From Methanospirillum sp. (GTDB lineage: Archaea; Halobacteriota; Methanomicrobia; Methanomicrobiales; Methanospirillaceae): 5,500 bases of DNA. The notes beneath the pieces are model-generated. The model saw nothing but the letters and a program-made list of their open reading frames with translations, was not told the DNA's origin and searched no databases. The stretch covers positions 1-5,500 of the forward strand of contig JAQVIE010000104.1 in the NCBI GenBank assembly GCA_028695895.1, given 5' to 3'. Position numbers and translations under genes: made by a program. Shown here in pieces: positions 1-5,500 of this stretch (the first letter of the stretch is position 1; the number at the start of each line of letters is the position of its first letter).

Positions 1-591
1 TCTGTTCGTGCCGGAAAAGCTCTGGGACAGGACGTTCTGCATCAGTTGATGCTGCTCCTGTCTCATCTGCAGCATTTCCTGTTCTAACTGGCTGAAAGGA
101 TCTATCAAAGATGAATAGGGCGTTTTTGTTGCTTCAGATAGAGATGAACGAACTGTTTTCTTATCAGGGAAGAATTTTTTGGGATCCTGAACAAAATGGA
201 CAGTCAGGGGAGGGAGGACGACGGCATAATCCTGCCCTTTATCCTGGAATAATAACAACAAAGAGAGAGAGTATTCAATATCAGTTTCAGATGTAAGTGT
301 CAGGCCATGGCTGGTTTTTCCAGGAGCAATAGGAAATGACTGGGACTGGGTACTGGTCTGCGATATAGAAAAACCCTCATCATCCTGGTGCCTGGTAAGG
401 CTATACTGGAGTGTGCTTGCCAGTGTGTCAGAAAAATCACTTTCAATTGTAAAAGGAACACGGGCATCTGTTCCGACTTTATAATAATATTCAGACTGAC
501 CGGATGAGATAGATATCTTATCTGCAAAGACAGAAAAACCTGAAATAAGAATACATCCGGTTAGAATGAAAAAGATAATTCTCATATTCAT
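1..591 (-). CDS. Secreted protein of the MoxR/VWA operon, BatD-like position (partial, C-terminus off window)
   Basis: The reading frame is open from the ATG at 591 to the left edge, giving 197 residues with no stop, so the C-terminus is missing. Residues 1-23 form a signal peptide (MNMRIIFFILTGCILIS, likely cleaved after SVFA). An LTGC lipobox-like string lies inside it, but hydrophobic sequence continues past the Cys, so lipidation is less likely. Residues 25-135 alternate polar and hydrophobic residues as a beta-rich extracellular domain would. Residues about 163-192 are a Gln/Met/Leu-rich amphipathic helix, possibly a coiled coil. The ATG overlaps the stop of the upstream VWA gene (ATGA) and has its own strong ribosome binding site, so this is the fourth gene of the MoxR operon. 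Bacterial Bat operons carry a secreted BatD in a comparable place. The BatD comparison rests on position and topology, not on a motif I can name. Function unknown. Confidence 0.85.
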   Translation of the reverse strand, partial: MNMRIIFFILTGCILISGFSVFADKISISSGQSEYYYKVGTDARVPFTIESDFSDTLASTLQYSLTRHQDDEGFSISQTSTQSQSFPIAPGKTSHGLTLTSETDIEYSLSLLLLFQDKGQDYAVVLPPLTVHFVQDPKKFFPDKKTVRSSLSEATKTPYSSLIDPFSQLEQEMLQMRQEQHQLMQNVLSQSFSGTNR

Positions 592-1538
592 TGAATAATC
601 CTCCTTTTTCCGTATCTCATCAATATTTTTCCGGATAACAGAATAAGTGCAGCAATGAAGAACCATTCTCTGATACTTGTATCCTCCATCTCGCGATTAA
701 TCTCTTTATTCAAATCTGCATAAACTTCTGAAAGGGTTCTTTCATCCACTGATTTATAGTAATGTCCATTTGTAATTGCTGCAATCTTTTGCAACATAAC
801 CTCATCCACCGTTGCATACTGAGGATTTCCAAACCAGTCATAACCCAGGACCACTGGATCGTCTGAACCCATGGCAATAGTAAATACCTGAATTCCTTTC
901 TCCCTGGCAAAATTTGCCGCATGTTCAGGATGAATTACACCTGCATTGTTTGCACCATCAGACAGAAGAATAATTACCTTCTTTCGATTGGGTATAGATT
1001 CAGCCATGTCAATTGCAAGGGCAAGTCCATCACCAATTGCAGTTGCTCCTTCTTTTACCTGAACATCCTTCAGTTTCCTGATAACACGATCCTTATCAGG
1101 AGAGAGGTATGCTGCACTGGATGCACCTGATTCAAAAGTTATAATTCCTGCATAATCTTTTCTATCAAGTGATCTTAACAAAATTTCTGCAGACTTTTTA
1201 GATGATTCCAGTCTGTTCGGAAGGTAATCAGTTGCCTGCATACTTCCGGATACATCAAGGACCAGCACGACATTTACTCCTTCTTTTGCCTGGTCAAGTG
1301 GTATGTGAGGGTCTGCAAGTCCGATAATTATACAACCGATGGCAGCCAAGGCTAATAATAAAAGGGTTCTTGGCCGTGTTGACATGGAGCTTCCATGCAT
1401 GGCACTTTTTAAAAAACCAATTTGTGAAAATACAATTGCTTCCTGTTTCTTTCGTTTTGTCTGGTAATAATAGTAATAGTACAGACAAGGAAGAATAATT
1501 AAGGCAATAAGCCATTCCGGGTTATAAAAACTGATCAC
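588..1538 (-). CDS. Membrane-anchored von Willebrand factor A domain protein, BatA-like
   Basis: This 316-residue protein has the BatA layout: an N-terminal hydrophobic segment (about 8-25), a short basic loop (TKRKK), a second membrane span (about 57-76), a VWA domain (about 88-275) and a C-terminal span (about 292-308). The metal-ion-dependent adhesion site (MIDAS) looks complete: DVSGS at 95-99 (D95, S97, S99), T166 in GATAIGDG, and D194 in LLSDG. Such proteins bind a partner through a divalent metal; in Bat/MoxR systems they work with the AAA+ ATPase and DUF58 protein at the membrane. The first hydrophobic segment carries an unusual run of six tyrosines (20-25). The start is a GTG that overlaps the DUF58 stop by four bases (GTGA), with a strong Shine-Dalgarno just before it, so translation is probably coupled. 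Family call is firm; the client is unknown. Confidence 0.95.
   Translation of the reverse strand: MISFYNPEWLIALIILPCLYYYYYYQTKRKKQEAIVFSQIGFLKSAMHGSSMSTRPRTLLLLALAAIGCIIIGLADPHIPLDQAKEGVNVVLVLDVSGSMQATDYLPNRLESSKKSAEILLRSLDRKDYAGIITFESGASSAAYLSPDKDRVIRKLKDVQVKEGATAIGDGLALAIDMAESIPNRKKVIILLSDGANNAGVIHPEHAANFAREKGIQVFTIAMGSDDPVVLGYDWFGNPQYATVDEVMLQKIAAITNGHYYKSVDERTLSEVYADLNKEINREMEDTSIREWFFIAALILLSGKILMRYGKRRIIQ
598..605 (-). promoter_or_regulatory. Shine-Dalgarno for the secreted fourth gene
   Basis: AGGAGGAT on the minus strand lies six bases before the ATG at 591 and inside the 3' end of the VWA gene. It supports 591 rather than the second in-frame ATG at 585, and shows that the gene can start its own translation despite the ATGA overlap. 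Confidence 0.8.
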
Positions 1539-2422
1539 AGTTCACCTCCAGGCCGGGATTTCATCAGGTATTCCAGTACAGGCAGATATTCATCACCAGT
1601 TCTAATATTTACAAAAGGTATCCTGTATTTTCTCATCATAAGAGATATTTCCTGGTTATGTCGTGCCGATTCCTGTTGATATCTCTCACGAACCATAAGG
1701 TCAGAAGTGTCGATTAGTATCTGTTCACCTGTTTCAGCATCTTCAAGTTCAATCAATCCTATATCCAAAAGTTCTTCTTCCCGTGGATCAGATACACGGA
1801 TTGCAAGAAGATCATGATGTTTTTTTACCATTGAAAGTTCTTTTGAACAATTAGGAATAAAAAAATCTGATAAAAGTATTACTGTTGACATCCTTCGTAT
1901 CCGCTGGACAATCATAGATAAAGCAGGACGAAGATCAGATCCTACTGTTTTCGGCGTGTGGGTGATTGCTGACTGGATCAGATGAATTGCATGATTTCTA
2001 CCACTCCTGGCAGGAATGAACATTTCAACCCTGTCTGTTACCAGTATTAGACCTACCCTGTCATTGTATCGAACCGCTGACAGACTAATAGTTGCAAGAA
2101 TGGAGAGGAGCATACTAAATTTTGAAGTTGTATTGCCAAATGTTCCTGATCCGGAGATATCCATAACCAGGTAAATTGTATGATCCCTTTCTTCAACAAA
2201 TTCTTTAATGAATGGAATTCCATACCGGGCAGTTATCTTCCAGTCAATTGCACGAATATCATCACCTGCGATATATTCTCTTATATCAGAGAATTCAGCG
2301 CCCTGTCCCCTGAAAAGTGAGATATGAACACCGGCTTGTTGGCCGGTTACCCTTGCCCTGGTCAGGATATCAATCATTCTGACTTTCTGAATCAGCTCAG
2401 AATAACTCTCATGATCCGGCAT
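1535..2422 (-). CDS. DUF58 domain protein (MoxR-associated VWA-like adaptor)
   Basis: This 295-residue protein carries the DUF58 signature RGQGAEF-DIREY-AGDDIRAIDWK-TAR at about 38-66, then a conserved KEFVEERD and a VWA-like fold starting at YLVMDISGS. D88, S90 and S92 form a DxSxS metal-site motif, and LLSDF (D186) matches a later metal-site strand; I cannot place the middle threonine with confidence. No signal peptide or membrane span is visible, so it is probably cytoplasmic or peripheral. DUF58 genes almost always follow a moxR gene and are thought to link the ATPase to its membrane VWA partners; here it lies 11 bp after moxR and overlaps the VWA gene. The ATG is preceded by AAGGTG at about 2427-2432, which overlaps the moxR stop region. 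Family call is secure; the biochemical role is not established. Confidence 0.95.
   Translation of the reverse strand: MPDHESYSELIQKVRMIDILTRARVTGQQAGVHISLFRGQGAEFSDIREYIAGDDIRAIDWKITARYGIPFIKEFVEERDHTIYLVMDISGSGTFGNTTSKFSMLLSILATISLSAVRYNDRVGLILVTDRVEMFIPARSGRNHAIHLIQSAITHTPKTVGSDLRPALSMIVQRIRRMSTVILLSDFFIPNCSKELSMVKKHHDLLAIRVSDPREEELLDIGLIELEDAETGEQILIDTSDLMVRERYQQESARHNQEISLMMRKYRIPFVNIRTGDEYLPVLEYLMKSRPGGEL
1542..1549 (-). promoter_or_regulatory. Shine-Dalgarno deciding the GTG start of the VWA gene
   Basis: GGAGGTGA on the minus strand is a full match to the archaeal anti-Shine-Dalgarno consensus. It ends three bases before the GTG at 1538. It sits inside the last codons of the DUF58 gene and justifies the non-ATG start. 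Confidence 0.85.
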
Positions 2423-2433
2423 TAAGCACCTTT

Positions 2434-3420
2434 TCAGGGGATAGGTACGGTTTTTATTATCTGATCTATGACTGAATCTACCACTATCTCTTCTGCCTCC
2501 GCAAGATACGATAAAAGAATCCTGTGACGGAGAACATCATGGGCCACAGCCTTAACATCATCAGGAAGAACATATCCCCTGCTCTGGAGCAGTGCATGTG
2601 CCTTGGCCCCCAGCATCAGATATATAGAGGCCCTGGGTGAAGCCCCATACCGGATATATGGCCCCAGTGGGATTTTATAATCTGAGGGGTTTCTGGTTGC
2701 ATCAACCAGTGAAATGATATATTTTTTAATTTCTGAATCTGCATAAACCAATGGAACAACCTTTTGAATTTTTTTAATTTCCGATGTTGAAATAACAGGT
2801 CTTGGTTTATAACTAATCCCTTCGGTAAATCTATCCAGTATCAGCATTTCCTCTATTTTTGATGGATATCCCATCAGAACTTTGAACATGAAACGATCCA
2901 TCTGGGCTTCAGGAAGAGGATATGTGCCCTCATGTTCAATTGGATTTTCAGTTGCCAGGACAAAAAAAGGATCAGGAAGGGGATAAGTTTCACCCTGGAT
3001 AGTGACCTGGCGTTCCTGCATTGCTTCAAGAAGGGCTGACTGAACTTTCGGAGGAGCACGGTTTATCTCATCAGCTAAAAGAAATTGTGTAAACACAGGT
3101 CCTTTAACAGTTTTAAAAGTACATTCCTGCTGATTGTATATTTTTGTTCCGGTGATATCAGCAGGAAGAAGATCCGGGGTAAATTGTATCCGGCAAAACC
3201 CAGTGTCAATGCACTGAGCAAGAGTTTTTATCATCAGTGTTTTTGCAATACCAGGAACACCTTCCAAAAGGACATGTCCATCTGATATCAGCGCAATGAT
3301 GAGCCGGTTAAGGATATTTTTTTGACCGGCTATTACCTGTTGAATCTCCTGTTCAAGAGGAATTAAAAGATCTACACATTCTTTTGCCTGATTAGTAAGT
3401 AATTGAATTTCTTCGTTCAT
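2434..3420 (-). CDS. MoxR-family AAA+ ATPase
   Basis: This 328-residue cytoplasmic ATPase has the usual length of the MoxR (AAA_3) family and all core motifs in order: AGQKNILNRL at 31-40, Walker A GVPGIAKT (54-61), Walker B FLLADE (113-118) followed by INRAPPKVQSALLEAMQE, sensor 1 LATENP (155-160), EAQMDRF with the likely arginine finger R176, and sensor 2 GASPRA with R263. The C-terminal lid reads LPDDVKAVAHDVLRHR. MoxR proteins act as chaperone-like ATPases that mature or insert metal ions into partner complexes, often together with VWA proteins, which here are the next two genes. It is the first gene of the operon. AGGAG lies at 3432-3436 with an 11-base gap before the ATG, slightly long, suggesting modest translation initiation. 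Family certain; the target complex is unknown. Confidence 0.97.
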   Translation of the reverse strand: MNEEIQLLTNQAKECVDLLIPLEQEIQQVIAGQKNILNRLIIALISDGHVLLEGVPGIAKTLMIKTLAQCIDTGFCRIQFTPDLLPADITGTKIYNQQECTFKTVKGPVFTQFLLADEINRAPPKVQSALLEAMQERQVTIQGETYPLPDPFFVLATENPIEHEGTYPLPEAQMDRFMFKVLMGYPSKIEEMLILDRFTEGISYKPRPVISTSEIKKIQKVVPLVYADSEIKKYIISLVDATRNPSDYKIPLGPYIRYGASPRASIYLMLGAKAHALLQSRGYVLPDDVKAVAHDVLRHRILLSYLAEAEEIVVDSVIDQIIKTVPIP

Positions 3421-3511
3421 GGGATTTTGGGCTCCTGAAGGTTAATCTGAACTCATCGTTGATGATTGTCAGGAGAGTTACGAATGCAAAGTAAAGATTG
3501 GGTTACAAAAA

Positions 3512-3525
3512 GATAAATATATAGT
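3512..3525 (-). promoter_or_regulatory. Probable TATA box for the MoxR operon
   Basis: On the minus strand the sequence reads ACTATATATTTATC, a good archaeal TATA element. Transcription would start about 25 bases downstream, near 3493, giving a leader of roughly 70 nt before the moxR ATG. A second candidate, TTTATAAAAATT at 3562-3573, would give a longer leader. The leader contains a small palindrome (TCATC-GTT-GATGA, 3453-3465). Which box is used is inference. Confidence 0.5.
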
Positions 3526-3590
3526 ACATCTGGATAAAATGGAGAAAAGTCAGATTCCTGAATTTTTATAAATCAGAATTTGATCTGGTT

Positions 3591-3670
3591 AAAAAAATGC
3601 AGATTTTTTATTTTCTTTTATCTCTAAAACCCTTATAGGCAGCGCCTCATGAGGGTTTTAGAGTTAAAAG
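3591..3670 (-). terminator. Long inverted repeat plus T-run, probable terminator of the msrA-phosphatase operon
   Basis: CTCTAAAACCCT at 3622-3633 pairs perfectly with AGGGTTTTAGAG at 3652-3663. After one mismatch (3621/3664) the stem continues with CTTTTA (3615-3620) against TAAAAG (3665-3670), making 18 paired positions of 19. The 18-base loop holds a smaller GGC-AGC-GCC hairpin at 3638-3646. It starts 13 bases past the phosphatase stop when read on the minus strand. A run of seven T on that strand follows at 3591-3597, about 17 bases after the stem rather than directly against it. A terminator or 3'-end processing/protection structure is likely. A dispersed palindromic repeat is the alternative. 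Confidence 0.55.
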
Positions 3671-3682
3671 AGATGAAAATTA

Positions 3683-4594
3683 TCATGGGATAAGATCCGT
3701 GGAATTATATGAGGGCGTCATCTCCCCGTAGGAGATTCCAAGCCTTTTTAGGATCGTCGGAGTTATATCTTTCTGATCCCCGTCCCGGATATAGCCAGGT
3801 TCATTGGTTATCATCCAAAGAGCCGTCTGGCCTGTATGATCTTTTGGACCGGTATTAAAACCATGATCAGTGGTTACATAAATCGCAGTCTTATCATAGA
3901 TACCCAGATCCTGTAATGCCTTTAGTATCATTCCGGATCCCTCATCGATATTCTCAATGGCGGTCATCTGTCTTGATGATCCTGCTCCATATGCATAACC
4001 TGCATCAGCAGCATCCCTGAAATGTGCAAAGATGAAAAACCGCCCTGATGATCCAAAATGGTAAACCGCCTCTGAAGCAACTGAGCCAAGAAGCCCCGCA
4101 TCACTGTTACGATCATAGTAGTAATCAACGATTTTTCCTGCATGGTAAAAAGGAAGACCCTTTACTGTCCCAAGACTTCGTTCCTGTGAGGCGATGATAG
4201 CCGTGCTAATATTATCTGATCCAAGTTCATCTTCTATTCGTTCGAAAATTGTCATTCCCGGGGGAATCTCACTATATCGCATGCTTTTAAAGACACCAGT
4301 CTGTTCTGGTGAATAGCCGGTTAAGATCTGGGCATGGCCTGCTATGGTATCAGGGTAATGATCGGTTATCGAGATATTAATAAAGCTCCCGGTCTTTAGC
4401 AATGAGCCCAGATGTGGCAGGGAATCAGACTCCAGCAAACTTTCCAGGGTATCTTTTGAGATACCATCCCAGGATAGCAGGATTATTCCGTCCGGATCAG
4501 GTAATGAAGCAGACGTAGTTCCAATAATGAAGATTAAAAATAAAACCCCGACAATTGCAGTATTTTTACCGGTAAGAGACGAATTATTTAACAT
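3683..4594 (-). CDS. Secreted alkaline-phosphatase-superfamily hydrolase (type I phosphodiesterase/sulfatase-like)
   Basis: The 303-residue protein begins with a signal peptide or N-terminal anchor (hydrophobic 14-25, likely cleavage after TTSA at 29) and should act outside the cytoplasmic membrane. Superfamily motifs follow: ILLSWDG with metal ligand D43; HYPDTIAGHAQILTG with probable nucleophile T83 and H87; VTTDHGF with D242 and H243; and KDHTGQ with H253, followed by a C-terminal DITPTILKRLGI helix common in these enzymes. Expected activity is hydrolysis of a phosphate mono- or diester, or a related ester; the substrate cannot be told. The segment AHFRDAADAGYAYG, where relatives usually have PDxxGH, seems to lack an Asp and a His metal ligand (A196, Y200), so activity may be altered. 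The start at 4594 is chosen over an ATG at 4612 because GGAGGA lies ten bases ahead of it. It follows msrA by one base, so the two are cotranscribed. Confidence 0.88.
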   Translation of the reverse strand: MLNNSSLTGKNTAIVGVLFLIFIIGTTSASLPDPDGIILLSWDGISKDTLESLLESDSLPHLGSLLKTGSFINISITDHYPDTIAGHAQILTGYSPEQTGVFKSMRYSEIPPGMTIFERIEDELGSDNISTAIIASQERSLGTVKGLPFYHAGKIVDYYYDRNSDAGLLGSVASEAVYHFGSSGRFFIFAHFRDAADAGYAYGAGSSRQMTAIENIDEGSGMILKALQDLGIYDKTAIYVTTDHGFNTGPKDHTGQTALWMITNEPGYIRDGDQKDITPTILKRLGISYGEMTPSYNSTDLIP

Positions 4595-4595
4595 T

Positions 4596-5069
4596 TCAGA
4601 GCAGTCCTCCATATCGCTGTCCCATTTTTAAGAAGTATGACTGATGGCAGTCTTCAGCAGACCAGAAAACAGAAGCTGGAATAACTTCTGTTGCAATGGC
4701 TTCATGGTAATGACCAGACTTATTTAACCCGGTAATGTATTGTTCTGCCTCCACTTTTTGTTCAGGAGTTGTATAAAAAATAACCGAGCGGTACTGACTG
4801 CCTGTATCTGGCCCTTGACGGTTAATTTCGGTGGGATTATGCAGGGAAAAGAAAATATCAAGAAGTTTACGATATGATATTGCTGCATCATCAAATTCCA
4901 GGGCTACTGTTTCTGCATGACCAGTAGTATCTGAACAGACATCCAGGTACGTGGGTTCATTTGTATGACCTCCCATGTAACCGGCCCTTGTGCTGATAAC
5001 TCCAGGTACTCTCTGAAAACCAGCTTCTATCCCCCAGAAACACCCACCGGCAAAGAACGCTACTCCCAT
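4596..5069 (-). CDS. msrA: Peptide methionine sulfoxide reductase A
   Basis: MsrA reduces the S-epimer of methionine sulfoxide in proteins and free methionine, repairing oxidative damage in the cytoplasm. At 157 residues it is a full-length single-domain MsrA. The catalytic motif AGGCFWG puts the nucleophilic C10 near the N-terminus. Other family blocks are [12 protein letters not shown] (23-34), TTGHAE (48-53) with the likely acid E53, [23 protein letters not shown] (73-95) with D88 and Y93, and [12 protein letters not shown] (135-146). The usual EDYHQ reads EDCHQ, giving a third cysteine (C141) besides C10 and C45; either could serve as resolving cysteine. No Shine-Dalgarno is visible before the ATG, but a TATA box lies about 25 bases upstream, so the mRNA is probably leaderless. 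It is the first gene of an operon with the secreted phosphatase. Confidence 0.97.
   Translation of the reverse strand: MGVAFFAGGCFWGIEAGFQRVPGVISTRAGYMGGHTNEPTYLDVCSDTTGHAETVALEFDDAAISYRKLLDIFFSLHNPTEINRQGPDTGSQYRSVIFYTTPEQKVEAEQYITGLNKSGHYHEAIATEVIPASVFWSAEDCHQSYFLKMGQRYGGLL
4605..4610 (-). promoter_or_regulatory. Shine-Dalgarno deciding the phosphatase start
   Basis: GGAGGA on the minus strand lies ten bases before the ATG at 4594, within the last codons of msrA. The longer start at 4612 would place this motif inside the coding sequence and has no such site ahead of it. The shorter start also gives a cleaner signal peptide. Confidence 0.75.
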
Positions 5070-5089
5070 GTATCGATCTATGCATGAAG

Positions 5090-5097
5090 AATATATA
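5090..5097 (-). promoter_or_regulatory. TATA box of msrA, implying a leaderless transcript
   Basis: TATATATT on the minus strand is centred about 25 bases before the A of the msrA ATG at 5069. That is the usual archaeal TATA-to-start distance, so transcription should begin at or within a few bases of the start codon. No ribosome binding site is seen between the two, which agrees. The core is nearly palindromic and could also be read on the plus strand. Confidence 0.6.
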
Positions 5098-5118
5098 GCG
5101 CCTGGGATTAGCAGAGAA

Positions 5119-5127
5119 AGTTATATG
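5119..5127 (+). promoter_or_regulatory. Possible TATA box for the DUF3821 gene
   Basis: AGTTATATG on the plus strand is centred about 26 bases before the ATG at 5149, the natural start of the broken signal peptide, again suggesting a leaderless mRNA with no visible Shine-Dalgarno. The stronger AATATATA at 5089-5096 could serve instead, which would start transcription near 5120. In-frame ATGs also occur at 5125 and 5134. Assignment is tentative. Confidence 0.35.
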
Positions 5128-5148
5128 GTTATAATGAAATTGTTCATT

Positions 5149-5190
5149 ATGAAAAAATCTGAATTAGTGGTTATCTGTATTGTCTTGTGA
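5149..5190 (+). pseudogene. Signal-peptide start of the DUF3821 gene, cut by an in-frame TGA
   Basis: Reading from the ATG at 5149 gives MKKSELVVICIVL and then TGA at 5188-5190. Past the stop the same frame continues LMGICQSGTG and runs straight into the DUF3821 domain. Together the two parts look like one ordinary signal peptide: basic start, hydrophobic core, small residues before the mature domain. The stop falls in the middle of the hydrophobic core. No frameshift is needed to join them, so a single point change explains the break. It is listed apart from the domain because the stop separates them. Confidence 0.65.
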
Positions 5191-5193
5191 TTA

Positions 5194-5500
5194 ATGGGCA
5201 TTTGTCAGTCAGGTACCGGAATGAATATAATCGCGCCAGGAGGAACCGTTTTTTTAGGTGAAGAAGGGCTTGATATTTCAGCTGCAAAGGTTTATGATGG
5301 TAGCCGAATAGGATGGTGGGCCCGTGGAAGCAGCAGGAGCAATGAACCTACTGAGATTATCAGTATTACATCGCCGAATTCATATTATATCTCTCCCCCT
5401 CTCTTTTCTGGAAAAGAAGGACTTTGGTATTTATGGCCTGAAGGAAATCAGGTTTTTCAGGTGAACAAACCACAAATTTCATTAAGAATACATGATGAAA
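5194..5500 (+). CDS. DUF3821 surface protein, N-terminal part (right edge cuts it; signal peptide interrupted upstream)
   Basis: From the ATG at 5194 the frame stays open to the window end, giving 102 residues. The stretch IIAPGGTVFLGEEGLDISAA, followed by a WWARG segment, ITSPNSYYISPPLFSG, and GLWYLWPEG, matches what I know of DUF3821, a beta-rich domain at the N-terminus of secreted or surface proteins abundant in Methanomicrobiales. These normally follow a signal peptide, and often end in a C-terminal membrane span that would lie beyond this window. Here the signal peptide is interrupted by a TGA four bases upstream of this ATG, so a protein started at 5194 or at the ATG 5221 would lack a complete export signal. 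Neither ATG has a convincing ribosome binding site (only GTGAT at 5187-5191 and AGGT at 5211-5214). It is therefore either a recent pseudogene or a re-initiated gene. Domain call strong; functional state uncertain. Confidence 0.75.
   Translation, partial: MGICQSGTGMNIIAPGGTVFLGEEGLDISAAKVYDGSRIGWWARGSSRSNEPTEIISITSPNSYYISPPLFSGKEGLWYLWPEGNQVFQVNKPQISLRIHDE

Noticed and set aside
111..527. Short open frames on both strands over the left end
   Set aside because: They lie over the long signal-peptide-bearing frame from 591 to the left edge, which has a Shine-Dalgarno and operon overlap; the short ones have neither.
710..1515. Several 69-73 residue frames inside the VWA gene
   Set aside because: Out-of-frame shadows of a clear VWA protein with intact motifs; their translations are not protein-like.
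2874..3285. Two frames of 61 and 66 residues inside the moxR gene
   Set aside because: They overlap conserved ATPase motifs in the true frame and have no ribosome sites or recognisable sequence.
3453..3465. Small palindrome TCATC-GTT-GATGA in the moxR leader as an operator
   Set aside because: A five-base stem is easily found by chance, and nothing else supports regulator binding.
3622..3663. CRISPR-like repeat, because the arm GTTTTAGAG resembles the start of some CRISPR repeats
   Set aside because: It occurs only as one inverted pair, with no direct repeats or spacers and no cas genes.
4595..4612. Longer start of the phosphatase at ATG 4612 (six extra residues)
   Set aside because: It lacks a ribosome binding site, overlaps msrA more deeply and would put the strong GGAGGA inside the coding region; the ATG at 4594 has that motif at a proper distance.
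5188..5190. TGA read as selenocysteine or pyrrolysine
   Set aside because: Pyrrolysine uses TAG, not TGA. Selenocysteine in the core of a signal peptide has no known role, and no supporting structure is visible in this window.

Overview
The window looks like chromosome of a methanogenic archaeon of the Methanomicrobiales, most likely Methanospirillum or a close relative. The reasons are a DUF3821 surface protein at the right edge (a domain I associate strongly with this order), archaeal TATA-type promoters with leaderless or GGAGGTGA-led starts, and moderately AT-rich sequence. The genus is inference; the DUF3821 match and promoter style are read from the sequence.

Positions 1-3420 (minus strand) hold one tightly packed operon, transcribed right to left: a MoxR-type AAA+ ATPase, a DUF58 protein, a membrane-anchored von Willebrand A (BatA-like) protein, and a secreted protein with a signal peptide that runs off the left edge. 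Gaps are 11 bp, then two 4-bp start/stop overlaps (GTGA and ATGA), each with a strong Shine-Dalgarno. This is the archaeal form of the MoxR/Bat module: a cytoplasmic AAA+ chaperone, a DUF58 adaptor and MIDAS-bearing membrane proteins thought to act together on a client protein or complex. The client is not identified by this window. Positions 3421-3682 are non-coding and hold the operon's likely TATA box and a long near-perfect inverted repeat just downstream of the neighbouring operon.

Positions 3683-5069 (minus strand) hold a two-gene operon: msrA (peptide methionine sulfoxide reductase A), apparently translated from a leaderless mRNA, followed one base later by a secreted alkaline-phosphatase-superfamily protein. 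The phosphatase is best started at 4594, because the upstream ATG at 4612 overlaps its Shine-Dalgarno. One of its expected metal-binding motifs appears altered.

Positions 5070-5500 hold a compact divergent promoter region and, on the plus strand, the beginning of a DUF3821 protein. The signal peptide of this gene is interrupted by an in-frame TGA at 5188-5190. The rest of the reading frame stays open to the window edge, so it is either a young pseudogene, a gene re-initiated without a signal peptide, or a case of readthrough or sequencing error. This is the most unusual point in the window. I see no mobile element, CRISPR array, tRNA or rRNA.
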